Notes: generated from the sequence alone by a model not told the origin. A stretch of DNA of 64,000 bases from Bacterioplanoides sp965219715 (GCF_965219715.1 NZ_OZ244785.1:2852001-2916000); one strand, 5' to 3'. Shown: positions 9,213-17,362, counted from the first letter of the stretch. Made by a program: numbers and translations.

Positions 9213-10080
9213 TTACCCTTTTGCTGTTCTCCAGATCCGCCAGAGAACGGCTCATATGATGTGACAACACCACCGACTTCACCCCTGACTGGTGCGCATT
9301 AATAGCGATGCGTGACGGCGGCATATGTAATCGCCGGGCAACACCTTTAGCGCCTTCAGGTATGGCATGATGAGCAACAAACGTATCGGCACCTTGCAGC
9401 AGTTTGATCAGATTCCCTGAGTTATCTGACATATCACCACTGATTACAACCGATTGGTCTTTTTGCTTTTCTTTCACATCAATACGCCAGGCCAGCGCCA
9501 GCAACGGCCCGTGATTAACACTGATGGCAGAGAGTTTGATCTGACCATTTTTCGATTGCCAAACCTCCTGTACCTTTCCTTGGGTATTGGTAACGGTGGT
9601 TGGCACAATACGATAGCTTTCTCCGCCATCAATGTAGCCGGATAAATAAGGCCAAACACCTTTATCGGTTTCTGAGCCAGCAAATAACCTTTCGATAAAA
9701 CTATTCGCCGATGGCAATAAGTGATTTTCCTGCGGGCCAAAGATTGGTAAATCACTTGAGCGGTTGGTGAAAAAACTGGCCTTAATTAATGGCGCAAAAT
9801 CCGCGCTGTGATCCAGATGGAAATGAGTAAAAGCAGCGGCTTCAAGATCTTCTATTTTTGCGCCACTTTGTTCAAAACGTAGTAACGCGCCACCACCAAA
9901 ATCCACCAGCACTTTAGCTTTGCCATCCTGCCATAACAAATAAGCAGACGATGCCCGACCATCGTTGATTTCCGGGCCACCAGAACCCAATACCTGCAAA
10001 TACACACCTTGTTGTGGGCATTGTTCCGCCTGAGTATATGCAGACATTAGCAGTAAAAAAGGTAGCAGCAGCTTAGGCAT
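9148..10080 (-). CDS. Exported metallo-beta-lactamase-fold hydrolase
   Basis: A 310-residue protein from the ATG at 10080 (AGGA upstream); a longer frame to 10107 exists, but the signal peptide (MPKLLLPFLLLMSAYTQA) begins at 10080. The zinc-binding motif FTHFHLDHSADF is present, with later metal ligands in VISGDMSD and VLSHHMSR. It resembles exported members of the RNase Z/arylsulfatase-like branch; the substrate is unknown. The start lies inside the last codons of the upstream ABC transporter gene (8-bp overlap), so the two are probably translationally coupled. The 3' end overlaps the EAL gene on the opposite strand. Confidence 0.87.
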   Translation of the reverse strand: MPKLLLPFLLLMSAYTQAEQCPQQGVYLQVLGSGGPEINDGRASSAYLLWQDGKAKVLVDFGGGALLRFEQSGAKIEDLEAAAFTHFHLDHSADFAPLIKASFFTNRSSDLPIFGPQENHLLPSANSFIERLFAGSETDKGVWPYLSGYIDGGESYRIVPTTVTNTQGKVQEVWQSKNGQIKLSAISVNHGPLLALAWRIDVKEKQKDQSVVISGDMSDNSGNLIKLLQGADTFVAHHAIPEGAKGVARRLHMPPSRIAINAHQSGVKSVVLSHHMSRSLADLENSKRVIRKQFDGSLAVADDLECYAVQ

Positions 10081-11833
10081 CCTGAGATTCCTGCGACATA
10101 GATTCATTATTAAATTGCAGTTCCGCCAGACGTTTATACAGCGGTGAATCGTTTAATAATTGCTGATGGCTGCCAATCGCCACCAGACGACCATGGTCAA
10201 ACACAGCGATACGATCAACATGAGCCACGGTGGCCAGGCGATGGGCAATAATAAAGGTCGTACGGTCTTTCATTAACTCATCCAACGCCTGCTGCACCAG
10301 ATGTTCACTCTGGGCGTCTAACGCACTGGTGGCTTCGTCTAACAATAAGATTTCCGGATCTCGTAATATCGCCCGGGCAATGGCTAACCGTTGCTTCTGG
10401 CCGCCAGATAATTTAACGCCTTGCTCACCGAGGAACGATTGATATTGCTCTGGCAGCTGTTCGATAAATTCATCGGCATGAGCGGCTTTGGCTGCCGCCA
10501 GGATTTCTGCTTCACTGGCGTCCGGTTTACCGTATCTCAGGTTATCCCAGACGTTGGCACTGAATAACACCGGCTGTTGTGGCACCAGTGCAAACTGGCT
10601 GCGCAGCTCCTGCAGATTCCAGTCTTTGATTTTTTTGCCGTGTAATAAAATATCGCCCTGCTGTGGGTCACGGAAACGCAGTAATAAATCAAACAGAGTG
10701 GATTTACCGGCGCCAGAAGGGCCAACCAGAGCAATTCGTTCACCGGGTTTAATATCCAATGTTAAATCAGCGATGGCCTGATGATTCGGCCGGGATGGGT
10801 AGTGATAACCCACCTGTTGAAAACTTAACAATGACTCGGCTTCACTTGCAGTGGGCGCGGGTTCACTCTGTTCAGGCGATTGTATTTCAGCTTCGGTGGC
10901 TAATAACTCGCGGATACGTTCTGCTGCACCGGCAGCGCGTTGTACTTCACCATACACTTCGGTAACAGCCGCTAATGAGCCTGCCACCATAATGGCGTAA
11001 AACACAAAGGCGGCCAACTCACCGCCGGACAGTTCACCGGCAATCACATCGCTGCCGCCGATGTACAACATGCCTGCAACAGACCCCATCACCAACATCA
11101 TCACCAACATAATTAAAAACGCACGCTGACGGATTCGACGCAGAGCTACATCAAATGCACCTTCGGCGGCATCGCCGAATTGTTGGGTTACGATATCTTC
11201 CCGGGTAAAAGCCTGAACCACTTTAATATGTTGCAGACTTTCTCCGGCCCAGGCACCAACACTGGCGATTTTATCCTGACTGTCGCGGGAGAGTTTTTTC
11301 ACTTTTCGGCCAAAATAAATCATCGGAAAAACAATCAAAGGCACAGCAATCAAAACAATTAAACTGAGCTTTAAATTGCTGATAAACATCAGCGTTATGC
11401 CACCAATAAAGGTCAGCGCATTTCGTAAGGCAAAAGAGAACGACGAACCAATCACGGTTTGCAGCAGCGTGGTATCGGTGGTCACCCGGCTCTGAATTTC
11501 ACCCGCAAGGTTATCTTCAAAAAAGCTCGGCGGCAGACTAACCAGATGCTGATACAGCTGCTTACGAATATCAGCCACCACCCGTTCACCCAGCCAGGAA
11601 ATCATAAAGAAGCGGAAGTAAGCACCAATGGAAACCAGCACCACCAACACACCAAACATACTTAATGCGTCCGCCAGACCTTCGGTGGACTGCGCAGCAA
11701 AACCGTTATCGACCATAAGACGTACGCCCTGACCCAGCCCCAGGGTCAGGCCTGCGGTCATCACCAACGCCACAATGGCGATGGTTAAACGGAGTTTATA
11801 AGGGCGAACAAATTGCCAGAGCCAGCGCAGCAT
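10073..11833 (-). CDS. ABC transporter, fused membrane and ATPase domains (MsbA-like)
   Basis: A 586-residue half-transporter: six membrane helices in about residues 1-310, then an ATPase domain with Walker A GPSGAGKST, signature LSGGQKQRLAIARAI, Walker B ILLLDEATSALD and the switch histidine in IIAHRLATV. This is the type of MsbA and related lipid/multidrug exporters; it works as a homodimer. The short C-terminal tail covers the start of the exported hydrolase gene. The cargo is not evident. MsbA itself is usually next to lpxK, which is absent here, so this is a paralogous exporter rather than the essential MsbA. Confidence 0.92.
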   Translation of the reverse strand: MLRWLWQFVRPYKLRLTIAIVALVMTAGLTLGLGQGVRLMVDNGFAAQSTEGLADALSMFGVLVVLVSIGAYFRFFMISWLGERVVADIRKQLYQHLVSLPPSFFEDNLAGEIQSRVTTDTTLLQTVIGSSFSFALRNALTFIGGITLMFISNLKLSLIVLIAVPLIVFPMIYFGRKVKKLSRDSQDKIASVGAWAGESLQHIKVVQAFTREDIVTQQFGDAAEGAFDVALRRIRQRAFLIMLVMMLVMGSVAGMLYIGGSDVIAGELSGGELAAFVFYAIMVAGSLAAVTEVYGEVQRAAGAAERIRELLATEAEIQSPEQSEPAPTASEAESLLSFQQVGYHYPSRPNHQAIADLTLDIKPGERIALVGPSGAGKSTLFDLLLRFRDPQQGDILLHGKKIKDWNLQELRSQFALVPQQPVLFSANVWDNLRYGKPDASEAEILAAAKAAHADEFIEQLPEQYQSFLGEQGVKLSGGQKQRLAIARAILRDPEILLLDEATSALDAQSEHLVQQALDELMKDRTTFIIAHRLATVAHVDRIAVFDHGRLVAIGSHQQLLNDSPLYKRLAELQFNNESMSQESQDA

Positions 11834-11964
11834 AAGGATCTTCTTATAGAAATAATGGTGTGGATAAGTGCCTGAAGGCTAGCGGCTACGGGGGCCTGGG
11901 GCAAGGTGATATCAGGTAATGCTCTGTTCCAGCATGTCCTGCCTTGAATTAGCTTCATCCTGAA

Positions 11965-11999
11965 AAATATTAGAACATTTTATGCATTTACTAATATTT
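11965..11999 (+). promoter_or_regulatory. Inverted repeat upstream of the toxin-antitoxin genes
   Basis: AAATATTAG (11965-11973) and CTAATATTT (11991-11999) form a perfect 9-bp inverted repeat in an AT-rich stretch 55 bp before the toxin gene. Such palindromes are usual autoregulatory operators of type II toxin-antitoxin operons. No other gene lies in the 220-bp gap 11834-12053. Confidence 0.45.
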
Positions 12000-12053
12000 C
12001 TATTGCGATCAGCCCTCCTCCGAGTAGCATGAACTCAACCAGGGAGTGGTTGC

Positions 12054-12314
12054 ATGTATTCAATTGAATGGACGAAAACCGCAGTTAAGCAGCTGCGCAA
12101 GATACAGCCAGACAAGCAGCGTAAGGCCATCTTTGCTGCTGTCGACGGCTTAAAAGATTGTCCGACTAATGCCGCTAACGTTAAAGCTCTGAAAAATCAT
12201 TCGGCTGGATATCGGCTGCGAGTTGGCAATTACCGGGTATTGTTTGATCTGGATAACGGTGTACGCATCCTGACGGTGCAAGAAGTGAGAAAACGAGATG
12301 AGCGAACATATTGA
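12054..12314 (+). CDS. RelE/ParE superfamily toxin
   Basis: An 86-residue basic protein with the family pattern: WTKTAVKQLRKI near the start, a central helix pair, then YRLRVGNYRVLFDLDNGVRI and a final basic VQEVRKRDERTY. RelE-type toxins cut mRNA in the ribosome; ParE-type poison gyrase; from sequence alone the RelE side is favoured. AGGGAG precedes the ATG. The 3' end overlaps the antitoxin start by 17 bp. Toxin-first order, as in higBA, is less common than antitoxin-first. Confidence 0.87.
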   Translation: MYSIEWTKTAVKQLRKIQPDKQRKAIFAAVDGLKDCPTNAANVKALKNHSAGYRLRVGNYRVLFDLDNGVRILTVQEVRKRDERTY

Positions 12315-12663
12315 TACTTCAGCGGTTAGCAATACAGTCAGCCAGCCTCAGGTGATCCGCGATTCGCAAGGCAACCCGCTGTATGCGGTTGTGCCTTATG
12401 AGGAGTATCAGGAGCTGATTGCAGCCGACAATAAGGTCACAATTCCGCATGAAGTGGTTGGGCTGATGATCGAAAAAGATCTGAGTGCGATGGCTGCTTG
12501 GCGTAAGTATCGGGGCTTATCACAGGCCCAGCTGGCGCAGCAGCTGGGAGTCACTCAGGGAGCAATTGCCCAGGCTGAGAAGCTGGGCAATAAACCGCAT
12601 ATAGAGACCTTACGCTGCTGGGCGGAGGCACTGGATTGTGAAGTTGCGCAGTTGAGGGAATGA
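12298..12663 (+). CDS. Antitoxin with XRE-type helix-turn-helix
   Basis: A 121-residue protein whose C-terminal half is a Cro/CI-type DNA-binding domain (YRGLSQAQLAQQLGVTQGAI, then ETLRCWAEALD). The N-terminal half has a YAVVPYEEYQELI stretch like that of Phd/YefM-type antitoxins and probably wraps the toxin. It begins within the toxin gene, so production is coupled. It likely represses its own operon through the inverted repeat upstream. Confidence 0.85.
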   Translation: MSEHIDTSAVSNTVSQPQVIRDSQGNPLYAVVPYEEYQELIAADNKVTIPHEVVGLMIEKDLSAMAAWRKYRGLSQAQLAQQLGVTQGAIAQAEKLGNKPHIETLRCWAEALDCEVAQLRE

Positions 12664-12701
12664 GTCCTCCCAGGCATCAAGCTCAACATTAAGGAAACCA
12701 C

Positions 12702-13346
12702 ATGCTCCATATCATGTTCGATATTGATGGTACTCTGATCGATTCTTACCAGCTCGATAGCGAGTGTTTTGTAGCTGCCGTTGAGAAAGTTACTGGCTCC
12801 GTTATCGATTCAAACTGGAGTCGTTATAAGAACGTCACCGACTCAGGTATCGTTCAACAGCTGTATGACGAGATGAACTCTGCTCTTCCATATGAGGAAT
12901 TTTCGCAACAGATTCAGGCTGGTTTTGTTGCCAGCCTGAAGCAAGCAATCGTGAGCCAGCCAATCAAACCAATTCCGGGGGCCAACGATTTCCTGCAATG
13001 GCTAAAACAACGCTCAGATATCGAGGTATCAATCGCAACTGGAGGCTGGCATGCCAGCGCTCTGCTAAAACTGGATTCAGCAGGCATAGATACCTGCGGC
13101 ATTCCCATAGCATCCGCTGACGATCATTATTCACGAACTGAAATTATGAAAGTTGCTCAGCGCGCAATGGCTGGTGCTGCAGATGACGTTGTTTATTTTG
13201 GCGATGGTGACTGGGATGAGAAGGCCAGCAAGCAGCTTGGCTTTCGTTTTATCCGGATTAATGTTTCAGGCAACGCACCTGAATCTGTTCAGGGCTATGA
13301 AGACCCGGACCGATTGTTTGAACTGCTGAATATCACAGCTCCCTGA
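12702..13346 (+). CDS. HAD superfamily phosphatase
   Basis: A 214-residue hydrolase with motif I FDIDGTLIDS (nucleophile Asp and acid/base Asp), motif II-type SIATGGWH, and motif IV YFGDGDWD. The helical cap between motif I and the core marks a PGP/beta-phosphoglucomutase-type HAD protein. An AAGGA site precedes the ATG. The substrate is unknown. It is a single-gene unit between the toxin-antitoxin pair and the molybdopterin genes. Confidence 0.87.
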   Translation: MLHIMFDIDGTLIDSYQLDSECFVAAVEKVTGSVIDSNWSRYKNVTDSGIVQQLYDEMNSALPYEEFSQQIQAGFVASLKQAIVSQPIKPIPGANDFLQWLKQRSDIEVSIATGGWHASALLKLDSAGIDTCGIPIASADDHYSRTEIMKVAQRAMAGAADDVVYFGDGDWDEKASKQLGFRFIRINVSGNAPESVQGYEDPDRLFELLNITAP

Positions 13347-13424
13347 CCGTTCTGAACCTTTCCCTTCTCAGCCAGTCTCACATAGAATGGTGACTTAACG
13401 CCGAAGCTGCCTCGTCTAAGTTTG

Positions 13425-13552
13425 GCCTTCACATACCTCTGTGAGCCCGAATATGACGTGTCAGCCGTGATGGCTCCAGGCATACCGTCTGACAGCTGCA
13501 TCACCAGGGTTCTGTGGGAAACCACCGGGCCTCCCGCATTTGGAAAGGTGTA
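13425..13552 (+). promoter_or_regulatory. Probable Moco riboswitch (moaA leader)
   Basis: The 211-bp gap before moaA lacks a plus-strand gene. It ends in CCTCCCGCATTTGGAAAGG (13530-13548) running into the ribosome site and start codon, which I recognise as the conserved 3' part of the molybdenum-cofactor-sensing leader found before moaA in E. coli. A GNRA-capped hairpin, GTGG-GAAA-CCAC (13513-13524), and a short AGCC/GGCT hairpin lie just upstream, as expected for the structured aptamer. The left boundary is approximate. It would lower moaA expression when cofactor is plentiful. A covariance-model search would settle it. Confidence 0.65.
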
Positions 13553-13557
13553 GAGAG

Positions 13558-14649
13558 ATGAATACATATACCCGGATTCCGGCCGTAGAGCTGGAACCCT
13601 ATGGGTCTGTGGAGTCACTGCCTGTTACGTCTGTGATAGGTCATGAGCAGCCCACAGATTCCCGAGTTATAGACTCCCAGTTTAAAGACACGCACGGTCG
13701 GCGTTTCAGCTACCTGCGCCTGTCGATTACCGATGTCTGCAACTTCCGTTGCAACTACTGCCTGCCCGATGGTTACCAGTGTTCGGATAAAACCGAGCCG
13801 TTATCGCTGGAAGAAATCCGTCAGCTGGCCAAAACCTTTGCCGCCCACGGTACCCGTAAGATTCGCATTACTGGCGGTGAGCCGGTATTGCGCAAAGATT
13901 TGCCGCAAATTATCGCCGCGCTGAAGCAAACACCCGGCATTGAAACCGTCGCGCTAACCACCAACGGCTATAAGATCAATCAGCATATCGATAGCTGGAA
14001 AGCTGCCGGCCTGGATCAGCTGAATGTCAGCATCGACAGCTTAGACCCAAAAGTCTTTCAAACCATCACCGGCCATGATCGCCTGCAGGAAATTCTTCGA
14101 GGCATTGATCGTGCGTTTGAGCTGGGTTTTAAAGATGTGAAAGTGAATGCGGTTCTGCTGAAAAGCCACAACGCTAACGAACTCGACAGTTTCCTTGACT
14201 GGATTAAATTTACGCCTGTCACCTTACGTTTTATCGAGCTGATGGAAACCGGACAAAACCCGGATTATTTCGCTAAAAATCACCTCAGCGGTGAGCAGAT
14301 TAAACAGCAGTTATTGGCAAATGGCTGGCAGCATAAAATCCGCAACAAAGACGCGGGCCCGGCTCAGGAATTCGATCATCCGGACTACCAGGGCAGCATT
14401 GGCCTGATTATGCCGTACAGCAAAGACTTCTGTTCCAGCTGTAATCGTCTGCGAATCTCAGCATTGGGCAAACTGCATTTATGCCTGTTTGGTGAGCAGG
14501 GTTATGACCTGCGCCATTTAATGGCCGACGGTAAACAGGCTCAGCTGGAGACTGCTATTCAGGGATTATTACGCGATAAAAAAGCGACTCACTTCCTGCA
14601 TGACGGTCAGACCGGTGCCATTCAGCACTTCGCTCAGATTGGCGGCTGA
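13558..14649 (+). CDS. moaA: GTP 3',8-cyclase (molybdopterin step 1)
   Basis: A 363-residue radical-SAM enzyme that, with MoaC, turns GTP into cyclic pyranopterin monophosphate. The SAM-binding 4Fe-4S cluster is held by C61, C65 and C68 (CNFRCNYC), the second cluster by C292, C295 and C309, and the protein ends in the conserved Gly-Gly. ITGGEPVLR is also typical. The ATG at 13558 is preceded by GGAAAGG; an in-frame TTG at 13540 is unlikely. Compared with E. coli MoaA (329 aa, from memory) there is an extra N-terminal segment of about 35-40 residues before YLRLSITDVC. It is the first gene of the molybdopterin run. Confidence 0.95.
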   Translation: MNTYTRIPAVELEPYGSVESLPVTSVIGHEQPTDSRVIDSQFKDTHGRRFSYLRLSITDVCNFRCNYCLPDGYQCSDKTEPLSLEEIRQLAKTFAAHGTRKIRITGGEPVLRKDLPQIIAALKQTPGIETVALTTNGYKINQHIDSWKAAGLDQLNVSIDSLDPKVFQTITGHDRLQEILRGIDRAFELGFKDVKVNAVLLKSHNANELDSFLDWIKFTPVTLRFIELMETGQNPDYFAKNHLSGEQIKQQLLANGWQHKIRNKDAGPAQEFDHPDYQGSIGLIMPYSKDFCSSCNRLRISALGKLHLCLFGEQGYDLRHLMADGKQAQLETAIQGLLRDKKATHFLHDGQTGAIQHFAQIGG

Positions 14650-14661
14650 CAGAGGCGAGGC

Positions 14662-15276
14662 ATGGGCATGCAATCGGATAATCCCAGAGTAGTCGCTGCG
14701 GTTCTCGCCGGCGGCTTGTCCAGCCGTATGGGCATGGATAAAGCTTTGTTGCTTGATAATCAGCAGCGCAGCCAGCTGCAACGAGCTTGTGCTGTTGTTG
14801 AGCCTTTGGTTGCGGATGGTGTGATTCAGAAGATGGTTGTTAGCCGAGCATTAAACCCTGCTGAGCAACAACTATTGGGCTGTGAATTTATTCCTGATTT
14901 GGTCGAAGAAAAAGGACCGCTGGGAGCAATTTATTCTCTGGCGCAGTCGTTAAAAAATCAGTGTGATTATTTGCTGTTATTGCCGGTAGATTTGCCTTTT
15001 ATTCAGTCATCAAATCTGAATACCCTGATTGGTCAGGGTTTGAAAAAGCAGTCAGCCTGTTTTTATCAGAATCATTTTTTGCCGCTGTTTTTACCACTTT
15101 CTGAACAACTACTCGAATATCTCAGCCTGCAGCTCAGTCATGCCGAAGGCAATTTGAGAGTTCGTGGTTTATTAACTGAGTTGGGTAGCCAGGCAATAAC
15201 CTATAACGAAGATGAGAAGTTTCTGACCAACGCCAATACGCCCGAACAATGGCAGGCTATTCAGAAGCAGATTTAA
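14662..15276 (+). CDS. mobA: Molybdenum cofactor guanylyltransferase
   Basis: A 204-residue nucleotidyltransferase with the N-terminal GTP-binding signature LAGGLSSRMGMDKALL, then DLVEEKGPLGAIYS, LPVDLPF (metal-binding Asp) and the late NANTPEQW. MobA adds GMP to molybdopterin to form the MGD cofactor of DMSO-reductase-family enzymes. It starts 12 bp after moaA with GAGGCGAGG upstream and is clearly cotranscribed. An ATG two codons downstream (14668) is an alternative start. Confidence 0.93.
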   Translation: MGMQSDNPRVVAAVLAGGLSSRMGMDKALLLDNQQRSQLQRACAVVEPLVADGVIQKMVVSRALNPAEQQLLGCEFIPDLVEEKGPLGAIYSLAQSLKNQCDYLLLLPVDLPFIQSSNLNTLIGQGLKKQSACFYQNHFLPLFLPLSEQLLEYLSLQLSHAEGNLRVRGLLTELGSQAITYNEDEKFLTNANTPEQWQAIQKQI

Positions 15277-15300
15277 AAGTTAAATAAGAAGACGAATAGA

Positions 15301-15384
15301 GTGAACTTTTATAGCAGCGATAGGATATCGCGGTAGCGCGGCAGGTACAGGGATGTACCTTCGGCGCGGCGGTCAAAAGTTTAC
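15301..15384 (-). repeat. Structured dispersed repeat, copy 1 (two-hairpin unit)
   Basis: Read on the minus strand, this 84-bp unit has terminal inverted repeats (GTAAACTTTT / AAAAGTTCAC), CCGCCG, a first hairpin GGTACA-TCCC-TGTACC enclosed by GCGC/GCGC, the linker CTACCG, a second hairpin GCGATA-TCC-TATCGC, and CTGCT before the terminus. Copies 2, 3 and 4 (15426, 51155, 51282) share this layout and the constant loops, while the stem sequences differ and stay paired. It is the left half of an inverted pair. Confidence 0.8.
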
Positions 15385-15425
15385 TCTGTTTGTCTTCTGT
15401 GAATTCGAAGAAAGAGAAGTTAAAA

Positions 15426-15516
15426 CACATTATTTTTCAGCCGCCGGATCGGACAGCACATCCCTGTGCTGGCGATCCTACCGCGACATCGTGTCGCTGC
15501 TTAGAAAAACAAGGTG
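15426..15516 (+). repeat. Structured dispersed repeat, copy 2
   Basis: Same family as copy 1, opposite orientation, 41 bp away. From left to right: near-complementary ends (CACATTATTTTTC / GAAAAACAAGGTG), CAGCCGCCG, hairpin CAGCACA-TCCC-TGTGCTG inside GATCG/CGATC, CTACCG, hairpin GCGACA-TCG-TGTCGC, then CTGCTT. With copy 1 it fills the 276-bp gap between mobA and moaB; no gene is seen in that gap. Confidence 0.8.
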
Positions 15517-15552
15517 CTCCAACTTCTACAGATATAATCGAAAGGAACTATC

Positions 15553-16098
15553 ATGGCCAAAACATTTACCGACGAATTTATTCCACTGAATATCGCCGTC
15601 CTAACCGTATCCGATAGCCGCACAGAAGAAACCGATACCAGCGGTCAGTTGCTGGTTGCCGAGTTAACCAAACAAGGTCACCACCTGAGCGACAAACAAA
15701 TCGTGATCGACGACGTGTATAAAATCCGGGCACAAATTGCTAACTGGATTGCAGACGAAACTACGCAAGCTATTCTGGTTACCGGCGGCACCGGGTTTAC
15801 CGGTCGCGACTCCACACCAGAAGCCGTCACTCCACTGTTTGATAAAACCATCGATGGCTTTGGAGAGTTGTTCCGCCAGATCTCCTACCAACAAATAGGT
15901 ACCTCTACTGTTCAAAGCCGGGCTATTGCCGGACTATCGAACGGCACGGTAATCTTCTGTATGCCGGGGTCTACTAACGCTTGTCGTACAGCCTGGGACG
16001 AAATCATTGAAAGTCAGCTGAACAGCACCCATCGCCCCTGTAACTTCGTGCCACAACTGAAACAAGCAGAACTGGCACCTTGCAGAAGCCGCAGTTAA
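15553..16098 (+). CDS. moaB: Molybdopterin adenylyltransferase-type protein MoaB
   Basis: A 181-residue MogA/MoaB-family protein. It shows the fold's signatures: NIAVLTVSDSR, DTSGQLL, LVTGGTGFTGRD and FCMPGSTNACRTAWDEII. The family activates molybdopterin by adenylylation before molybdate insertion (MogA), or has an overlapping role (MoaB). AAAGGA lies upstream of the ATG. It opens the second half of the pathway cluster (moaB-moaC-moaD-moaE) after the repeat-bearing gap. Confidence 0.94.
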   Translation: MAKTFTDEFIPLNIAVLTVSDSRTEETDTSGQLLVAELTKQGHHLSDKQIVIDDVYKIRAQIANWIADETTQAILVTGGTGFTGRDSTPEAVTPLFDKTIDGFGELFRQISYQQIGTSTVQSRAIAGLSNGTVIFCMPGSTNACRTAWDEIIESQLNSTHRPCNFVPQLKQAELAPCRSRS

Positions 16099-16129
16099 TT
16101 GCACACGAAATCAGAAATCGAGAATTACT

Positions 16130-16609
16130 ATGTCTGAGTTTTCCCATGTAAATTCCAACGGCGAAGCCAATATGGTCGACGTCAGCGACAAACAAGCCAG
16201 CGTGCGTGTCGCCCGTGCTGAAGGTTATGTAAATATGAGCGCTGAAACTCTGGCGAAAATTCTCGCCGGCGATCACCACAAAGGTGATGTATTTTCTGTT
16301 GCCCGCATCGCCGGTATTCAGGCAGCAAAACAAACCAGCAATCTGATTCCGCTGTGCCACCCGCTGATGTTATCCAAAGTCGCGGTTGAGTTTCAGCCAG
16401 AACCGGAACACAACCGTGTCCGTATCGAATCCATGTGTAAATTAACCGGTCAGACCGGTGTGGAGATGGAAGCGTTAACAGCGGTTTCCGTTACGGCATT
16501 AACTCTGTTCGATATGTGCAAAGCGGTTGATCCGGGTATGGAAATTACAGGCGTACGAGTATTGGAAAAGCAGGGCGGAAAAACAGGCCACTGGCAGGCT
16601 GGTAACTAA
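16130..16609 (+). CDS. moaC: Cyclic pyranopterin monophosphate synthase
   Basis: A 159-residue protein with all MoaC marks: MVDVSDKQASVRVARAEG, the catalytic-region LIPLCHPLMLSKV, and VEMEALTAVSVTALTLFDMC. MoaC completes the first pathway step by rearranging the MoaA product to cyclic pyranopterin monophosphate. It follows moaB by 31 bp and precedes moaD by 16 bp. Confidence 0.96.
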   Translation: MSEFSHVNSNGEANMVDVSDKQASVRVARAEGYVNMSAETLAKILAGDHHKGDVFSVARIAGIQAAKQTSNLIPLCHPLMLSKVAVEFQPEPEHNRVRIESMCKLTGQTGVEMEALTAVSVTALTLFDMCKAVDPGMEITGVRVLEKQGGKTGHWQAGN

Positions 16610-16625
16610 CGGGAGTTTAAAAATT

Positions 16626-16874
16626 ATGAAGGTGTTATTTTTTGCCCAACTGCGTGAACGATTAAACTGCGACAGTACCGAGCTGGATATCGAATTACCA
16701 ACTCTGGTTACTGATGTACGTGACGCGTTAATTGCTCAGTTCCCGGATCATGCTGATTTGTTAAAAGATGGCAAAGCACTGGTTGCCATCAACCAGGAAT
16801 TAATTAACAACGAAAAAGCGACCATCACCGCTGCCGATGAAGTCGCTTTTTTCCCACCGGTTACCGGCGGTTAA
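16626..16874 (+). CDS. moaD: Molybdopterin synthase small subunit
   Basis: An 82-residue ubiquitin-fold protein from the ATG at 16626; the open frame runs upstream to 16527 inside moaC, but the family start is MKVLFFAQLRERL. It ends in the required Gly-Gly (FFPPVTGG), whose C-terminus carries the thiocarboxylate sulfur used to make molybdopterin. GGGAG precedes the start. It forms a complex with MoaE, encoded directly after. Confidence 0.95.
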   Translation: MKVLFFAQLRERLNCDSTELDIELPTLVTDVRDALIAQFPDHADLLKDGKALVAINQELINNEKATITAADEVAFFPPVTGG

Positions 16875-16888
16875 TAGTGGATAAAACC

Positions 16889-17362
16889 ATGGATTATATT
16901 CGCGTACAGGAAGCCGACTTCGATATTAATGCCGAATACCAGGCCATGCGCGAAGACAATCGCGAAGACGGTGCTATCGTCTTTTTTGTCGGTCAGGTGC
17001 GGGAAATGAATCAGGGCTCGGAAGTCACAGGTTTATATCTGGAACATTACCCGGCGATGACCGAAAAGTCGTTGCAGGGCATTGTTGAGCAGGCACGTGA
17101 GCGCTGGCCGGTACTAAACCGTATTCGTCTGATACACCGGGTCGGCCAATTACATATTTCCGACCAGATTGTCTTTGTTGCCGTCAGCAGCAGCCACCGC
17201 GAAGCGGCTTTTGAAGCCTGCCATTTTATTATGGATTTCCTGAAAAACCGTGCCCCTTTCTGGAAAAAAGAAACCATCACCTCTTCTGAACTTGATGGCG
17301 AAAAAAGCGACCGCTGGGTGGAAGCGCTACAGAAAGACAAAGATGCGTTGAAGAAGTGGTGA
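16889..17362 (+). CDS. moaE: Molybdopterin synthase catalytic subunit
   Basis: A 157-residue protein (GTG at 16877 would give 161) with MoaE signatures: DGAIVFFVGQVRE, LYLEHYPAMTEKSL, IHRVGQLHISDQIVFVAV, SSHREAAFEA, and the catalytic-lysine region RAPFWKKE near the C-terminus. With MoaD it transfers two sulfurs to cyclic pyranopterin monophosphate. The start is uncertain by four codons: GTG 16877 sits 2 bp after moaD, while ATG 16889 has GGATAA before it. Confidence 0.94.
   Translation: MDYIRVQEADFDINAEYQAMREDNREDGAIVFFVGQVREMNQGSEVTGLYLEHYPAMTEKSLQGIVEQARERWPVLNRIRLIHRVGQLHISDQIVFVAVSSSHREAAFEACHFIMDFLKNRAPFWKKETITSSELDGEKSDRWVEALQKDKDALKKW

Noticed and set aside
11834..12053. Toxin-antitoxin region as part of a mobile element
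   Set aside because: No integrase, transposase, attachment-site repeats or tRNA is seen near it; a toxin-antitoxin pair alone is not evidence of an island.
13295..13618. 107-codon minus-strand frame across the moaA leader
   Set aside because: It covers the structured leader and the first codons of moaA on the other strand and the end of the HAD gene. It has no ribosome site and no recognised similarity; stop-free stretches are common opposite structured or coding DNA.
15353..15617. Short plus-strand frames between mobA and moaB (two overlapping)
   Set aside because: They read through the inverted structured repeats and into moaB in the wrong frame; no ribosome site or protein-like composition. 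Repeats explain the open reading.
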